The translations under genes were made by a program, and so were the position numbers. The notes beneath the pieces are model-generated. The model did no database searches. It had not been told where the DNA came from and saw nothing but the letters and a program-made list of their open reading frames with translations. This document shows, piece by piece, positions 1 through 8,341 of a DNA stretch of 64,000 bases; the stretch's first letter is position 1, and every line of letters begins with the position of its first letter. This stretch comes from Bacillota bacterium (GTDB lineage Bacteria > Bacillota > Clostridia > Acetivibrionales > DSM-1351), in assembly GCA_023431385.1 (NCBI GenBank), contig JAEYWA010000018.1:12724-76723 (forward strand). Direction: 5' to 3'.

Positions 1-537
1 GATGGAGAAAAAATTGTTTTAGGAAGTGGAAAGCTTTATTGCATGGAGTTTACAGGTACTATACCTGCTAATAATGTAATAGAGGTGGAAGATAATAGAT
101 TAGGTTATATTCAGTCGGGATGCAGCCTCGAATATAAACCAAAATTTTATCAGGCAAAGGATGATTTAGGCTATGTAAGCAAGACTGTTTTAACCGAGGA
201 AGAAGTTAAATTAAAATCAGGCGTAATGACTTGGAACGGTAGCACACTAAAAAAGCTATGCAGTACAGCAAGGGTGAACGAAGCTAATGGAATAAGAACA
301 GTCAAAATTGGTGGTGTTGGAAATGATAACGGCAAGAAGTATCTTATTCATTTTGTCCATGAAGACGCTATAGACGGTGATATAAGAGTATCAATAGTGG
401 GTAATAACCAAAGCGGATTTACTTTATCATTCAAGAAGGACAAGGAAACTGTTGTTGATGCGGAGTTTTTGGCTCTTCCAATTGATAACGAGGGGACTTT
501 AGTCATTTATCAAGAGGAGATACCCGTAGTAGGCTAA
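1..537 (+). CDS. Phage major tail protein (5' end cut by window)
   Basis: This is the tail-tube subunit of a siphovirus-type prophage. The reading frame is open from base 1 (beginning DGEKIVLGSGKLY), so the true start lies left of the window. The ATG at 43 is inside the domain and has no ribosome site, so I do not use it as the start. About 178 residues are visible. They are rich in beta-strand-forming sequence, with a WNGSTLKKL motif and an acidic, hydrophobic C-terminus (GTLVIYQEE), as in clostridial and Listeria-type major tail proteins. The position directly before the tail assembly chaperones and tape measure fits this role. Function comes from family resemblance and gene order. Confidence 0.75.
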   Translation, partial: DGEKIVLGSGKLYCMEFTGTIPANNVIEVEDNRLGYIQSGCSLEYKPKFYQAKDDLGYVSKTVLTEEEVKLKSGVMTWNGSTLKKLCSTARVNEANGIRTVKIGGVGNDNGKKYLIHFVHEDAIDGDIRVSIVGNNQSGFTLSFKKDKETVVDAEFLALPIDNEGTLVIYQEEIPVVG

Positions 538-568
538 AATAAAGTATAAATTTTTTATGTAATATTTC

Positions 569-595
569 AAAGGGGGCAGAAATGCCCCTTTAATA
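569..595 (+). terminator. Hairpin between major tail gene and chaperone gene
   Basis: A GC-rich stem (AAAGGGG.CA against TGCCCCTTT, one bulged G, GAAA loop) follows the tail-tube stop codon and is followed by an A/T-rich stretch. It may lower transcription of downstream genes relative to the abundant tail-tube protein. That is inference; partial read-through is required because no promoter is evident before the next gene. Confidence 0.5.
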
Positions 596-616
596 TTTAT
601 GAGGAGAGAAAATAAT

Positions 617-913
617 ATGTTTGATATAAATACTATAAGCAAGAGATATTTCAACATTAAGCTAGATGGCTTAGTACTTGACGTTGAACCACCGAAAATT
701 AAAGTTTTGAGAAAAATAGTATCTTTAACAAAAGATAAGAGTGAAGAAACTATGGATAATTTGACTGAAGCTGTAAGAATGATTTTAAACAAAAACAAAT
801 CAGGATATCATGTTCCAGACGAAGTGGTTGACGAACTTGACTTTGACCAACTGATGGAAATACTCACTGCCTATTTTACGTGGATGAATGGAGTTAAAAA
901 TAGCCCAAACTGA
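617..913 (+). CDS. Phage tail assembly chaperone G
   Basis: A 98-residue protein in the lambda gpG position, between the tail-tube and tape-measure genes. It should bind the tape measure and help tail-tube polymerisation. The ATG at 617 is preceded by GAGGAGAG at 600-607, better placed than the ATG at 599. The protein ends NSPN, and its last two sense codons plus the stop (CCA AAC TGA) form the slippery heptamer CCCAAAC immediately followed by TGA. A fraction of ribosomes should shift to the -1 frame and continue into the GT extension. No enzymatic motif is visible, as expected for this family. Confidence 0.7.
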   Translation: MFDINTISKRYFNIKLDGLVLDVEPPKIKVLRKIVSLTKDKSEETMDNLTEAVRMILNKNKSGYHVPDEVVDELDFDQLMEILTAYFTWMNGVKNSPN

Positions 914-950
914 GAATCCCTCGCTGTCCGGATGATGAAATAAGCGAGGG
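904..950 (+). promoter_or_regulatory. Programmed -1 ribosomal frameshift signal
   Basis: The heptamer CCCAAAC at 904-910 fits X XXY YYZ in the correct phase (zero-frame codons CCA AAC), with the zero-frame TGA at 911-913. After a 7-base spacer comes a perfect 8-bp stem, CCCTCGCT (918-925) with AGCGAGGG (943-950), around a 17-base loop. The -1 frame opens precisely here. All three standard parts of a frameshift site are present; the efficiency cannot be read from sequence. Confidence 0.8.
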
Positions 951-1188
951 GCATTATAAAATGAATTATCTTGAAGAGAAGCTGGTATCCGAATATACCG
1001 GCTTTGATTTTGCTCAAATTCTTGAATTTGATGTTTTTGAATATCAGGCAATACTCAGAGATGCAGTTATTTATAAATACATGAAAACCGAAGAAGGACA
1101 AAAATATCTTGAAAGATGTTGGATTTATGAACAGACTAAACCTGAAAGGGCAAAACTCAGAGAAAAACATGGAAGGGAGGTTGATTAA
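904..1188 (+). CDS. Tail assembly chaperone GT extension (-1 frameshift product)
   Basis: This is the T part of a G-GT fusion. The -1 frame is closed by TAG at 901-903 but opens at 904, exactly at the slippery heptamer, and runs without a stop to 1188. The fused product would continue from G as LRIPRCPDDEISEGHYK and then the frame starting at ATG 961. The downstream part (EYTGFDFAQILEFDVFEYQAIL) resembles the small all-alpha protein that gene callers place before tape-measure genes. The ATG at 961 has no convincing ribosome site of its own, supporting expression by frameshifting. It ends 2 bases before the tape-measure start. Confidence 0.65.
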   Translation, partial: PKLRIPRCPDDEISEGHYKMNYLEEKLVSEYTGFDFAQILEFDVFEYQAILRDAVIYKYMKTEEGQKYLERCWIYEQTKPERAKLREKHGREVD

Positions 1189-1190
1189 TA

Positions 1191-3599
1191 GTGGCTGGAA
1201 CAATAAAGGGTATTACAGTAGAAATTGGTGGAAATACTGCTCCACTAAATAAAGCACTTGAAGGTGTAAATAAAACCTCAAGAGACTTACAGAGCGAATT
1301 GAAGCAGGTTGAAAAGCTATTAAAACTAGACCCTACCAATACAGAACTACTCGCTCAAAAACAGAAATTGCTTGCTGAATCAGTTGCCAATACAAAGAAT
1401 AAGTTAGAAACTCTTAAAGAAGCTGAAAAACAGGTTCAAAAACAGTTTGAAGAAGGTAAAGTCTCTGAAACACAGTATAGGGCATTACAAAGAGAAGTGA
1501 TTTCAACGGAACAAACTTTGAAAGGCTTGGAATCTCAGTCTGACGATACAGGCGAAAAGCTTGAAGATGTTGGGGGAAAAGCGAAAAAGAGTGGTGAAGA
1601 TGCAGAAGCTGGAAGTAGTAAGTGGGAAGGTTTTAAAGATAAATTAGGAAAAGCAGGAAAGGCTATAGGAACAGCTTTTGCAGCAATAGGAGCAGCAGCA
1701 GTAGCAGGTACAGCAGCTATTAGCAAAGCTGTATTAGATATAGCTAATTATGGAGATAACGTATCAGAGACAGCAGATAAGCTCGGTGTATCAACAAAGG
1801 CGTATCAAGAATGGGATGCTGTATTAAATTTAAATGGTTCTTCCATGGAAAAAATTGCACCTTCGTTTAAAAAGTTAGCTACAAGTGCAGCAAATGGAGC
1901 GAAGGAGTTTAAACAACTAGGTATAGATGTAAAAGACGCAAATGGTAATTTCAAATCCCAAGAAGAATTATTCAATGAAACAATAACAGCGTTACAAGGT
2001 TTAGAAGATAAAACTCAAAGAACAGCATTAGCAACTAAATTATTAGGTAAAGGTGCTCAAGAACTTGGACCGATTTTAAATGCCAGTGCTGAAGATATAG
2101 CTAAAGCTAAAGACGCTGCATATGTAATGACAGAGGAACAAATTGAAGCATCTGGTAAACTTGCTGATAATATTGAAGTGTTAAAAAATGCAGGACAAGG
2201 CTTAAAAGCAAGTATAGTTGCAGATTTGTTACCATCTATGGATACTGTTATAGAAGGTTTTGTTGGAATAGTAAAAGGTGAAGAAGATGCGACAGATAAT
2301 ATAACTAAAGGTTTAGATAATCTTATATCATCTATAACTGAAAAAATACCTGATTTATTATCTAAACTTTTAGATATTGGCAGTAAGCTTATATTATCTT
2401 TAGTAAGTGGAATTGCAAAATCTTTACCTGAACTAACAACTCAAATAATGAAGTTAATACCAAATATAATAAATGCGATACTCGATATGTTACCTATGTT
2501 ACTGGATGTTGGGGCAAAAGTAATAGTATCTATAGTTACTGGTATTGCTGATATGCTACCTAAACTTATACCCAAAATAGTTGAGGTATTGTTGAATTTA
2601 GTACAGATAATTATTGATAATTTACCGTTGTTTTTAGATGCTGGACTGCAATTGGTAATAGGTTTGGTCAAGGGAATAATAGATGCTATTCCAGTAATTA
2701 TTGAAGCTTTACCTTCCTTAATAGATAGCATAATAACATTTATTATTGAAGCCATACCTACACTAATAGAAGCAGCTATAGAGTTATTTATGGCTCTTGT
2801 TGAAGCTATACCAGTAATAATAAAAGCATTAGAGGAAAATCTGCCTAAGATAATAAACTCAATTGTAAATGGAATAATTGAAGGGCTACCTTTATTAATT
2901 GATGGTGCTATTAAATTATTTATGGCTCTTATAGAAGCAATTCCTACTATTATAAGCCTACTTATAATAGAGCTACCTAAGATAATACTAACTATTGTTA
3001 AAGCACTTATCGAAGCTGCACCTAAGATATTAGAAGCTGCAAAAGATGCTTTTTGGAAAATCATTGAAGCTATACCGACTATAATTACTGGGCTGATAAA
3101 AAACCTGCCTGAGATTGGGAAAACTATTATATCTGGTTTGAAGAATGGTTTATCTAACATAAAAGACATTGGTAAAAACATAGTACATGGATTATGGGAC
3201 GGTATTACAGGAGCTGTAGGATGGCTAAAGGATAAAATAACTGGATTTGCCAGTAGTATTGTTGACAATATAAAAGAAAAGTTAAGTATACATTCACCCT
3301 CGAGGGTATTAGCTGATGAAGTCGGCAAATACATGGCTCAGGGTATCGGTGTCGGTTTTGAGGACGAAATGCCAAGCGTTTCAATGAATATGGCAAAAGC
3401 TGTACCAACCAGTAGACAAGATTATATGGAAAGTCCAGAAGTAATAAGTAACAGTAATAACTTAAATAGCAATACAGCAGAAGCCATTATTACTATACCT
3501 GTTAATTTGGATGGAAAGACTATTACAAATGTCGTCAGCAAAGTACAGTATAGCAACGGCAGATTCAGAGCAAGAGGATTAGGGGTGATGCCAATATGA
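1191..3599 (+). CDS. Phage tail tape measure protein
   Basis: An 802-residue protein that sets tail length and helps DNA ejection. The N-terminal 130 residues are a charged coiled coil (LQSELKQVEKLLKLDPTN is typical of this family). An alanine-rich hydrophobic segment (about residues 160-185) is followed by an alpha-helical region. Residues about 370-640 hold a run of short hydrophobic repeats of the form PxIIxxL..LPxLI. The C-terminal SIHSPSRV...MAQGIGVGF motif is a hallmark of siphovirus tape measures. Start is GTG at 1191, after GGGAGG in the preceding gene's end. Its length is moderate; at the usual 1.5 angstrom per residue it would give a tail near 120 nm (inference). Its TGA overlaps the Dit start. 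Confidence 0.9.
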   Translation: MAGTIKGITVEIGGNTAPLNKALEGVNKTSRDLQSELKQVEKLLKLDPTNTELLAQKQKLLAESVANTKNKLETLKEAEKQVQKQFEEGKVSETQYRALQREVISTEQTLKGLESQSDDTGEKLEDVGGKAKKSGEDAEAGSSKWEGFKDKLGKAGKAIGTAFAAIGAAAVAGTAAISKAVLDIANYGDNVSETADKLGVSTKAYQEWDAVLNLNGSSMEKIAPSFKKLATSAANGAKEFKQLGIDVKDANGNFKSQEELFNETITALQGLEDKTQRTALATKLLGKGAQELGPILNASAEDIAKAKDAAYVMTEEQIEASGKLADNIEVLKNAGQGLKASIVADLLPSMDTVIEGFVGIVKGEEDATDNITKGLDNLISSITEKIPDLLSKLLDIGSKLILSLVSGIAKSLPELTTQIMKLIPNIINAILDMLPMLLDVGAKVIVSIVTGIADMLPKLIPKIVEVLLNLVQIIIDNLPLFLDAGLQLVIGLVKGIIDAIPVIIEALPSLIDSIITFIIEAIPTLIEAAIELFMALVEAIPVIIKALEENLPKIINSIVNGIIEGLPLLIDGAIKLFMALIEAIPTIISLLIIELPKIILTIVKALIEAAPKILEAAKDAFWKIIEAIPTIITGLIKNLPEIGKTIISGLKNGLSNIKDIGKNIVHGLWDGITGAVGWLKDKITGFASSIVDNIKEKLSIHSPSRVLADEVGKYMAQGIGVGFEDEMPSVSMNMAKAVPTSRQDYMESPEVISNSNNLNSNTAEAIITIPVNLDGKTITNVVSKVQYSNGRFRARGLGVMPI

Positions 3600-4033
3600 T
3601 GGAATTTTCATATAAAGGTAAAAGTAGCTTAAAAGATTTTGATATAATTGCTAAAACTGTAAGCAGACCTACTCTTCCTGTTCTCCGAAAAAGTGAATTG
3701 ATTATTCCGGGCAGACATGGAACTTACAATTTTGGCAATAATACATATGGTAATAGAACGGTTTCAATATTGCTCCAATTTGTAGGTAAAGATATATATG
3801 ACTTACGTATACAGTCAAGGCAAATAGCAGCATGGTTAAGCAGTACTAAATACTTGCCGCTTGTCTTTGATGATGAGCCAGACAAGTACTATATGGCTAA
3901 GATATATGATGCTGTAGGTTTGAAAGAGTTTACTAGAGCTGGTGAAGCAACTGTTACCTTTGATTGTTTACCATTTGCATATTATCTTGTTTCCACAGGA
4001 CAAGATATAACTTGGGACGATGATTTGGTTTGA
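3596..4033 (+). CDS. Distal tail protein (Dit), N-terminal part before in-frame TGA
   Basis: The first 145 residues of a Dit-family (siphovirus tail component) protein, which forms the ring joining tail tube and baseplate. The N-terminal segment with IIPGRHGTYNF and the later FDDEPDKYYMAKI motif are characteristic. The ATG overlaps the tape-measure stop (ATGA) and has AGGGGTG 8 bases upstream. Translation meets TGA at 4031-4033, but the same frame continues without another stop to 4426 and encodes the expected C-terminal Dit domain. The gene is therefore interrupted by one stop codon: a nonsense mutation, or a read-through site. Full length would be about 276 residues, normal for Dit. Confidence 0.8.
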   Translation: MMEFSYKGKSSLKDFDIIAKTVSRPTLPVLRKSELIIPGRHGTYNFGNNTYGNRTVSILLQFVGKDIYDLRIQSRQIAAWLSSTKYLPLVFDDEPDKYYMAKIYDAVGLKEFTRAGEATVTFDCLPFAYYLVSTGQDITWDDDLV

Positions 4034-4036
4034 GGA

Positions 4037-4426
4037 ATGGATACTTATTGGGATACATCAGAGGTTTATACATATCGAGTTACGGCAAATTCAAATTTTG
4101 AGATTAATTATATAGGTACTCAAGATATCGGACTTGGGGATTATGGAGATAGCAAATTTGATATTGCTATTACAGGAAGCTTTAATACTTTAAGTATCAG
4201 CCTAAACGGTAAGACATTAACCTACAATCAACCAGTAAATAACAAAACAATTGTCATTGATAATGTTAATGCTACTGTGAGAATGGATGGCAACAATGTA
4301 CTTTATAATGTATCAGGTGATATTGGAGAGTTTTTAAAACTAACTCCTGGTATAAATAACATAAGAATAACAGGCACTGGGCTAAATTGCTCGGTGCTTT
4401 TTGATTTTAGACCGCAATACCTATAA
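4037..4426 (+). CDS. Distal tail protein (Dit), C-terminal part after in-frame TGA
   Basis: 129 residues in the same frame as the upstream Dit fragment, separated only by TGA GGA. It carries the C-terminal Dit signature: SISLNGKTLTYN, then IVIDNVNATVRMDG, LTPGINNIRITGTG and the terminal FDFRPQYL. An ATG at 4037 follows GAGGA directly, too close for an efficient ribosome site, though re-initiation after the TGA is possible. If the two halves are made separately they would have to assemble in trans. Otherwise the lysogen may be unable to build tails. Confidence 0.75.
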   Translation: MDTYWDTSEVYTYRVTANSNFEINYIGTQDIGLGDYGDSKFDIAITGSFNTLSISLNGKTLTYNQPVNNKTIVIDNVNATVRMDGNNVLYNVSGDIGEFLKLTPGINNIRITGTGLNCSVLFDFRPQYL

Positions 4427-4450
4427 TCTTACACAATGAGATTATAGGTA
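4418..4450 (+). other. Perfect 12-bp hairpin spanning the Dit stop codon
   Basis: TACCTATAATCT (4418-4429) pairs perfectly with AGATTATAGGTA (4439-4450) around a 9-base loop. The Dit stop codon (4424-4426) lies in the left arm. No U-run follows, so it is not a typical intrinsic terminator. It could be an RNA-processing or stability element between dit and tal (inference). Confidence 0.6.
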
Positions 4451-4481
4451 CTATACGGTTCATAACAAGAGAGGTGCTACT

Positions 4482-6218
4482 TTGATTAAAGTATATGACT
4501 ATAAATTAAGCACAACAAATCCAGTTGCTGTACTGCAAAATGCTTATAATATAGAATACAGCAAGAGACTTAACGAAATATGGACAGCGGAGTTTTCAAT
4601 TCCAGCTGATGATGATAAAAATGTGGAGTGCAAAGCTTTTAGGTACGTTGAGATATTCGACCAAGGAGATAGGGTTGAGTTATTTCGTATATTACCTAAT
4701 AGTTTCAATAAATCAAATGGAGGTAAAACAATTACTTATCAGTGTGAGCATGTTTTATCTACATTGCTCGATGATATTATGTTTCAATATCATCAGAGGA
4801 CAGGTTATACACCTTCTCTAAATATTAATTACATCCTAGGATTTCAATCGACTCTAAGGTGGCAGGTAGGCAAGGTTAACTATACAGATATTTTTGACTA
4901 CAGCTGGGAAAATGCTAACGTGCTTAGTGCTTTGTTTAGCTTACCCAAAGCTTATTCAGAGCCGTATCAGTGGACGTTTGATACAACTACATATCCATGG
5001 AAACTAAATCTCATAAAATTATCACAAATACCAACAGTGCGCATAATGTACCGAAAAAATCTGATTGGGATAGAAAAGCATGAAGACCCTTCTTATATTA
5101 TCACTCGTCTATATCCTTTGGGATACGGGGAAGGAGTAAATCAACTTACAATCAAGTCTGTTAATGGAAACAAACCTTATATTGATGCTGATACTATAGG
5201 CACATATGGCGTTATTGCTGCTCCATTCATTGATAAATCTGAGGAGAATCCATTAACACTAAAGGCAAAAGCCAGAACTTATTTGGAAACAATAAAAGTC
5301 CCTCGTGTTACTTATTCAGTTGATGCTGCGGATATTTACTCATTAACTAATGAACCAATAGACAGAATTAGAGATGTGGGAATAATGGTACAAGTATTTG
5401 ATGAAGATATTGGACAGTTTACAGCAAGGATTGTATCGGTAAATAAATCTGATATAACAGGTAAACCCGGAGATATAAAGGTTGAAATAAGCAATAAGGT
5501 ATTATCCTCTGAAGATGTAACTACAGATATTCAAAGTAAACAATACATTAATGATACTGTCGCTCAAGGGGCAACAAATATTGACAGTAATGATTATCAG
5601 GACAATTGCGACAATGAACATCCAGCTGTAATTAAGTTCTACATACCAAATGAATGTGTTGCTATAAATAAATGTTTACTAACATATGAAACTGATAAAT
5701 TCAGAGCATATGAGACTGGTGCAGCAAGTGGAGGGAGTAGCACTAAAACAAGTTCAAGCGGTGGGGGGTATACAGGGTTTGCGACACACTTAGACCCTGG
5801 TAATGGAGAGTACTTAGGGTATATTAATGATGTTTATGACAATGATGATGTACCTAATCATAAACATTATTTTCAAGACCATAGTCATGCGGTTAATATA
5901 AATCCTCATACACACACAATTAATATACCTTCACATTCCCACGATATTGATTACGGTATATATGAATACGATTATGCTCCAGAATCAGTGACTATCAAGG
6001 TTGATGGATTTCAGATTCCTCACACATCACTGAATGGAAGTGATATTAACATTATTCCTTATTTATCTTCAACCAATGGAAAGGTAAACAGGGGCACATT
6101 TCATACAATAGAAATCTTTCCTAACACTACAGATTATAACCCTTACGGACTTGCTCGAATAAATGCAGCAGTTATTAAACAGATATTCATTCAAAGCAGG
6201 GGTGGCGGTAATTATTAA
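4482..6218 (+). CDS. Phage tail-associated protein Tal (prophage endopeptidase tail family)
   Basis: A 578-residue baseplate hub protein. The first 380 residues match the phage minor structural protein / prophage tail endopeptidase family that follows Dit in many siphoviruses (early Y..RLNEIWTAEFSIP, later VEISNKVLSSEDVTTDIQ). The start is TTG at 4482 with AGAGGTG upstream. A Gly/Ser-rich linker (about residues 417-430) leads to a C-terminal segment with four HxH motifs (HKH, HSH, HTH, HSH, about residues 460-490), a pattern that binds metal ions in trimeric phage fibres. No catalytic peptidoglycan hydrolase motif was recognised in the C-terminal part. Confidence 0.8.
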   Translation: MIKVYDYKLSTTNPVAVLQNAYNIEYSKRLNEIWTAEFSIPADDDKNVECKAFRYVEIFDQGDRVELFRILPNSFNKSNGGKTITYQCEHVLSTLLDDIMFQYHQRTGYTPSLNINYILGFQSTLRWQVGKVNYTDIFDYSWENANVLSALFSLPKAYSEPYQWTFDTTTYPWKLNLIKLSQIPTVRIMYRKNLIGIEKHEDPSYIITRLYPLGYGEGVNQLTIKSVNGNKPYIDADTIGTYGVIAAPFIDKSEENPLTLKAKARTYLETIKVPRVTYSVDAADIYSLTNEPIDRIRDVGIMVQVFDEDIGQFTARIVSVNKSDITGKPGDIKVEISNKVLSSEDVTTDIQSKQYINDTVAQGATNIDSNDYQDNCDNEHPAVIKFYIPNECVAINKCLLTYETDKFRAYETGAASGGSSTKTSSSGGGYTGFATHLDPGNGEYLGYINDVYDNDDVPNHKHYFQDHSHAVNINPHTHTINIPSHSHDIDYGIYEYDYAPESVTIKVDGFQIPHTSLNGSDINIIPYLSSTNGKVNRGTFHTIEIFPNTTDYNPYGLARINAAVIKQIFIQSRGGGNY

Positions 6219-6251
6219 AACTAAAAAATACTATACGAAGGAGCTGATTAT

Positions 6252-8336
6252 ATGGCATTACCTGAATTTATATTAACAGCAACAGGTAAATTAAAAGAAG
6301 ATTATCATAGACTTAATACATACTTTTCGACACTAAAAAACTCATGGGATGGGCATATCGGAGGTGTTTCGGACAAGCATTCTTCAAGCGCAATTTTGAA
6401 TGATTCAGAACAAGAAGGTGAAACAGTTAAAAATGCTCTGGATAATAGTAAGTCAAAATTTGATTTACATATATCTGGAGATGATAATAAACATTCATCT
6501 GAACAAATATCTTATATAGGCAGTTTTGTAGGTAAAAGTGATGTAAAAGCAGCTTTAGATGAGGCTAAAAAAGAGATTGATACAATTGTTGTTAATGCAA
6601 GTATAGACCCAGAAGTGGCATTAGCCCGTGAATCCAGTGTTAAAGGTAAATCTTTTACATCATTAGATGCTAGATTAGAGGACATTGAAGTTGATTTGAA
6701 CCAAATCGACAATTTATCAACAAATAAAATAGACAAAACTCAAATAAAAAATACTTTAACTGAAACTGCTACTGGAAATGTTTTAGACGCTAAACAAGGG
6801 AAAGTTTTGAATGATAAGATTGAGTCGCATTTGTCTTATATGCCGATAAATGTAAAACAACCACCCCTTGGACTAATAGCTGTTGTTGGGGATGGGGAAA
6901 CTGACGATTATACTGCCTTGCAAGCGATTATGAATTTTGCAGGCAACACTAAGGGGTCGGTATATTTTCCATGCAAGTGCTTATGCCAAACCCCTCTTAA
7001 AGTGCCAGATGGAGTATCGTTTTTTGGAAATGGAGTAGAAACAGGGATTACGAAAACTAGCAATACGACAATCAATATTAATTCAACTGCTATTAATTCA
7101 GTGGTTGTGCTACAAGGTAGTAAAATATCCATTACGAATATGGTTTTAGAGGGTTCAATAGAAAACAACGTAAATGGTATTACTTTTGGTGAAAACACCT
7201 CAAGATTTTCGTTTAATAGCTTAACCATACGGACTTGTAAACGGGCATTCCATGATTTTATAAGCTGCTGGATTGGTGAGTTCAATAAAGTACATTGTAA
7301 TAGATGTGAAGAAGCTTTTGTACTACGAGAAAACATTAGTAAAACCTCATTAACTTTTAAGAATTGTTGGGCTGAAAATTGTGGACAAGCATATGATTTC
7401 TATAGAGTATATTATAGTAGTGCAATAAATTGCGCTGCGGATTGGTGTAACAATAGAACTGGGAATCCGTACGGAGATGGAGGACATGGTTCAGAGGAAG
7501 AAGCAAGAGGTATATATAATTTAAACCTGTGCAGAAGTTTCACGCTTCTATGTTGTGGCACAGAGAATTCCTATGGCAATGGAGTAGTAAACATACGTGC
7601 TTCATTTGTAAACATAATAGGATTAGTATTCGTCAACATTAAAAGTAAATTTCAGCCTAACTATACAGACTATCCTAATTATGCGGTCGCTGCTATTAAC
7701 ATCGGACAGGAGAAGTCAACTGTAATAATAAACGGTATTTATTACGGACAGTTTGAAAATACTTATGTAGCATCATTGACCCCGGCAAAACCTCCTCAAC
7801 CGGCAATTGCTTATAATTACTTAAGTGGCACATATGGTGCAAACAATAAAAAGATGATTATTGTTACAGGAGTATCAACCACTATTACTCCAATGTTTGG
7901 GGGACAAGGCCCAATTGAAGATTGTCTGTTTATTGACGAAATGACAAACAATCTGTTAATTAAAGACTATGTTGATGTTGGGGGTGTTCGTCAATTCAAA
8001 ACAATCGACTTAACTGGTTCATCGGCTACAAAATTAAGAATTCCTATAACTCCAAATGCCACGGCTAACCGCGTTCACTTGCTAAGAATTAGAGGATTTG
8101 ATAACACAAACAATAATACTACTCCAAAAGGATTTATATGTGAAGTACAGTGTTGTAGTTTTGCAAATGTCCAGAGTGTTACTGTATTGTCGGCTACTTC
8201 AGGAGTGACAGCTGCTGCTAACGGTTCAAACCTTGAAATTACGTTAGGTAATACATATAACAATTTAAAGGTAGAATGTTCTGCTATAAGTCAAAGGGTT
8301 TCATTAATCGGGTTTTTATCATCGACGCTAGTATAG
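6252..8336 (+). CDS. Phage tailspike with pectate-lyase-like beta-helix
   Basis: A 694-residue receptor-binding protein. Residues 1-190 are a fibre-like region with two related segments (GHIGGVSDKHSSSAIL and HISGDDNKHSSEQI) and a helical linker. Around residue 215 begins a Pectate_lyase_3-type domain: GDGETDDYTALQAIM, then VYFP and VPDGVSFFGNG, followed by irregular beta-helix rungs rich in N, I and G. This fold is common in tailspikes that bind or cleave cell-surface polysaccharide, so a depolymerase role is possible but no active site was identified. Start ATG 6252 has AAGGAG about 9 bases upstream. Confidence 0.8.
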   Translation: MALPEFILTATGKLKEDYHRLNTYFSTLKNSWDGHIGGVSDKHSSSAILNDSEQEGETVKNALDNSKSKFDLHISGDDNKHSSEQISYIGSFVGKSDVKAALDEAKKEIDTIVVNASIDPEVALARESSVKGKSFTSLDARLEDIEVDLNQIDNLSTNKIDKTQIKNTLTETATGNVLDAKQGKVLNDKIESHLSYMPINVKQPPLGLIAVVGDGETDDYTALQAIMNFAGNTKGSVYFPCKCLCQTPLKVPDGVSFFGNGVETGITKTSNTTININSTAINSVVVLQGSKISITNMVLEGSIENNVNGITFGENTSRFSFNSLTIRTCKRAFHDFISCWIGEFNKVHCNRCEEAFVLRENISKTSLTFKNCWAENCGQAYDFYRVYYSSAINCAADWCNNRTGNPYGDGGHGSEEEARGIYNLNLCRSFTLLCCGTENSYGNGVVNIRASFVNIIGLVFVNIKSKFQPNYTDYPNYAVAAINIGQEKSTVIINGIYYGQFENTYVASLTPAKPPQPAIAYNYLSGTYGANNKKMIIVTGVSTTITPMFGGQGPIEDCLFIDEMTNNLLIKDYVDVGGVRQFKTIDLTGSSATKLRIPITPNATANRVHLLRIRGFDNTNNNTTPKGFICEVQCCSFANVQSVTVLSATSGVTAAANGSNLEITLGNTYNNLKVECSAISQRVSLIGFLSSTLV

Positions 8337-8341
8337 GAGGA

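Noticed and set aside
43..537. The ATG at 43 as start of the first gene
   Set aside because: The frame is open from base 1 and already reads family-like sequence, and no ribosome site stands before 43. The gene is cut by the window edge.
2300..3100. Hydrophobic repeats that could suggest a membrane transporter
   Set aside because: They lie within the tape measure protein between tail chaperones and Dit; such repeats are normal for that family.
2441..3334. A 297-codon minus-strand frame inside the tape measure gene
   Set aside because: It mirrors the regular hydrophobic repeats of the tape measure. No ribosome site, and its composition is unnatural.
4031..4033. TGA read as a sense codon throughout this genome or phage
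   Set aside because: Other genes here, such as the tape measure (TGA at 3597), the tail chaperone G and lepA, end normally at TGA, so general reassignment is not supported.
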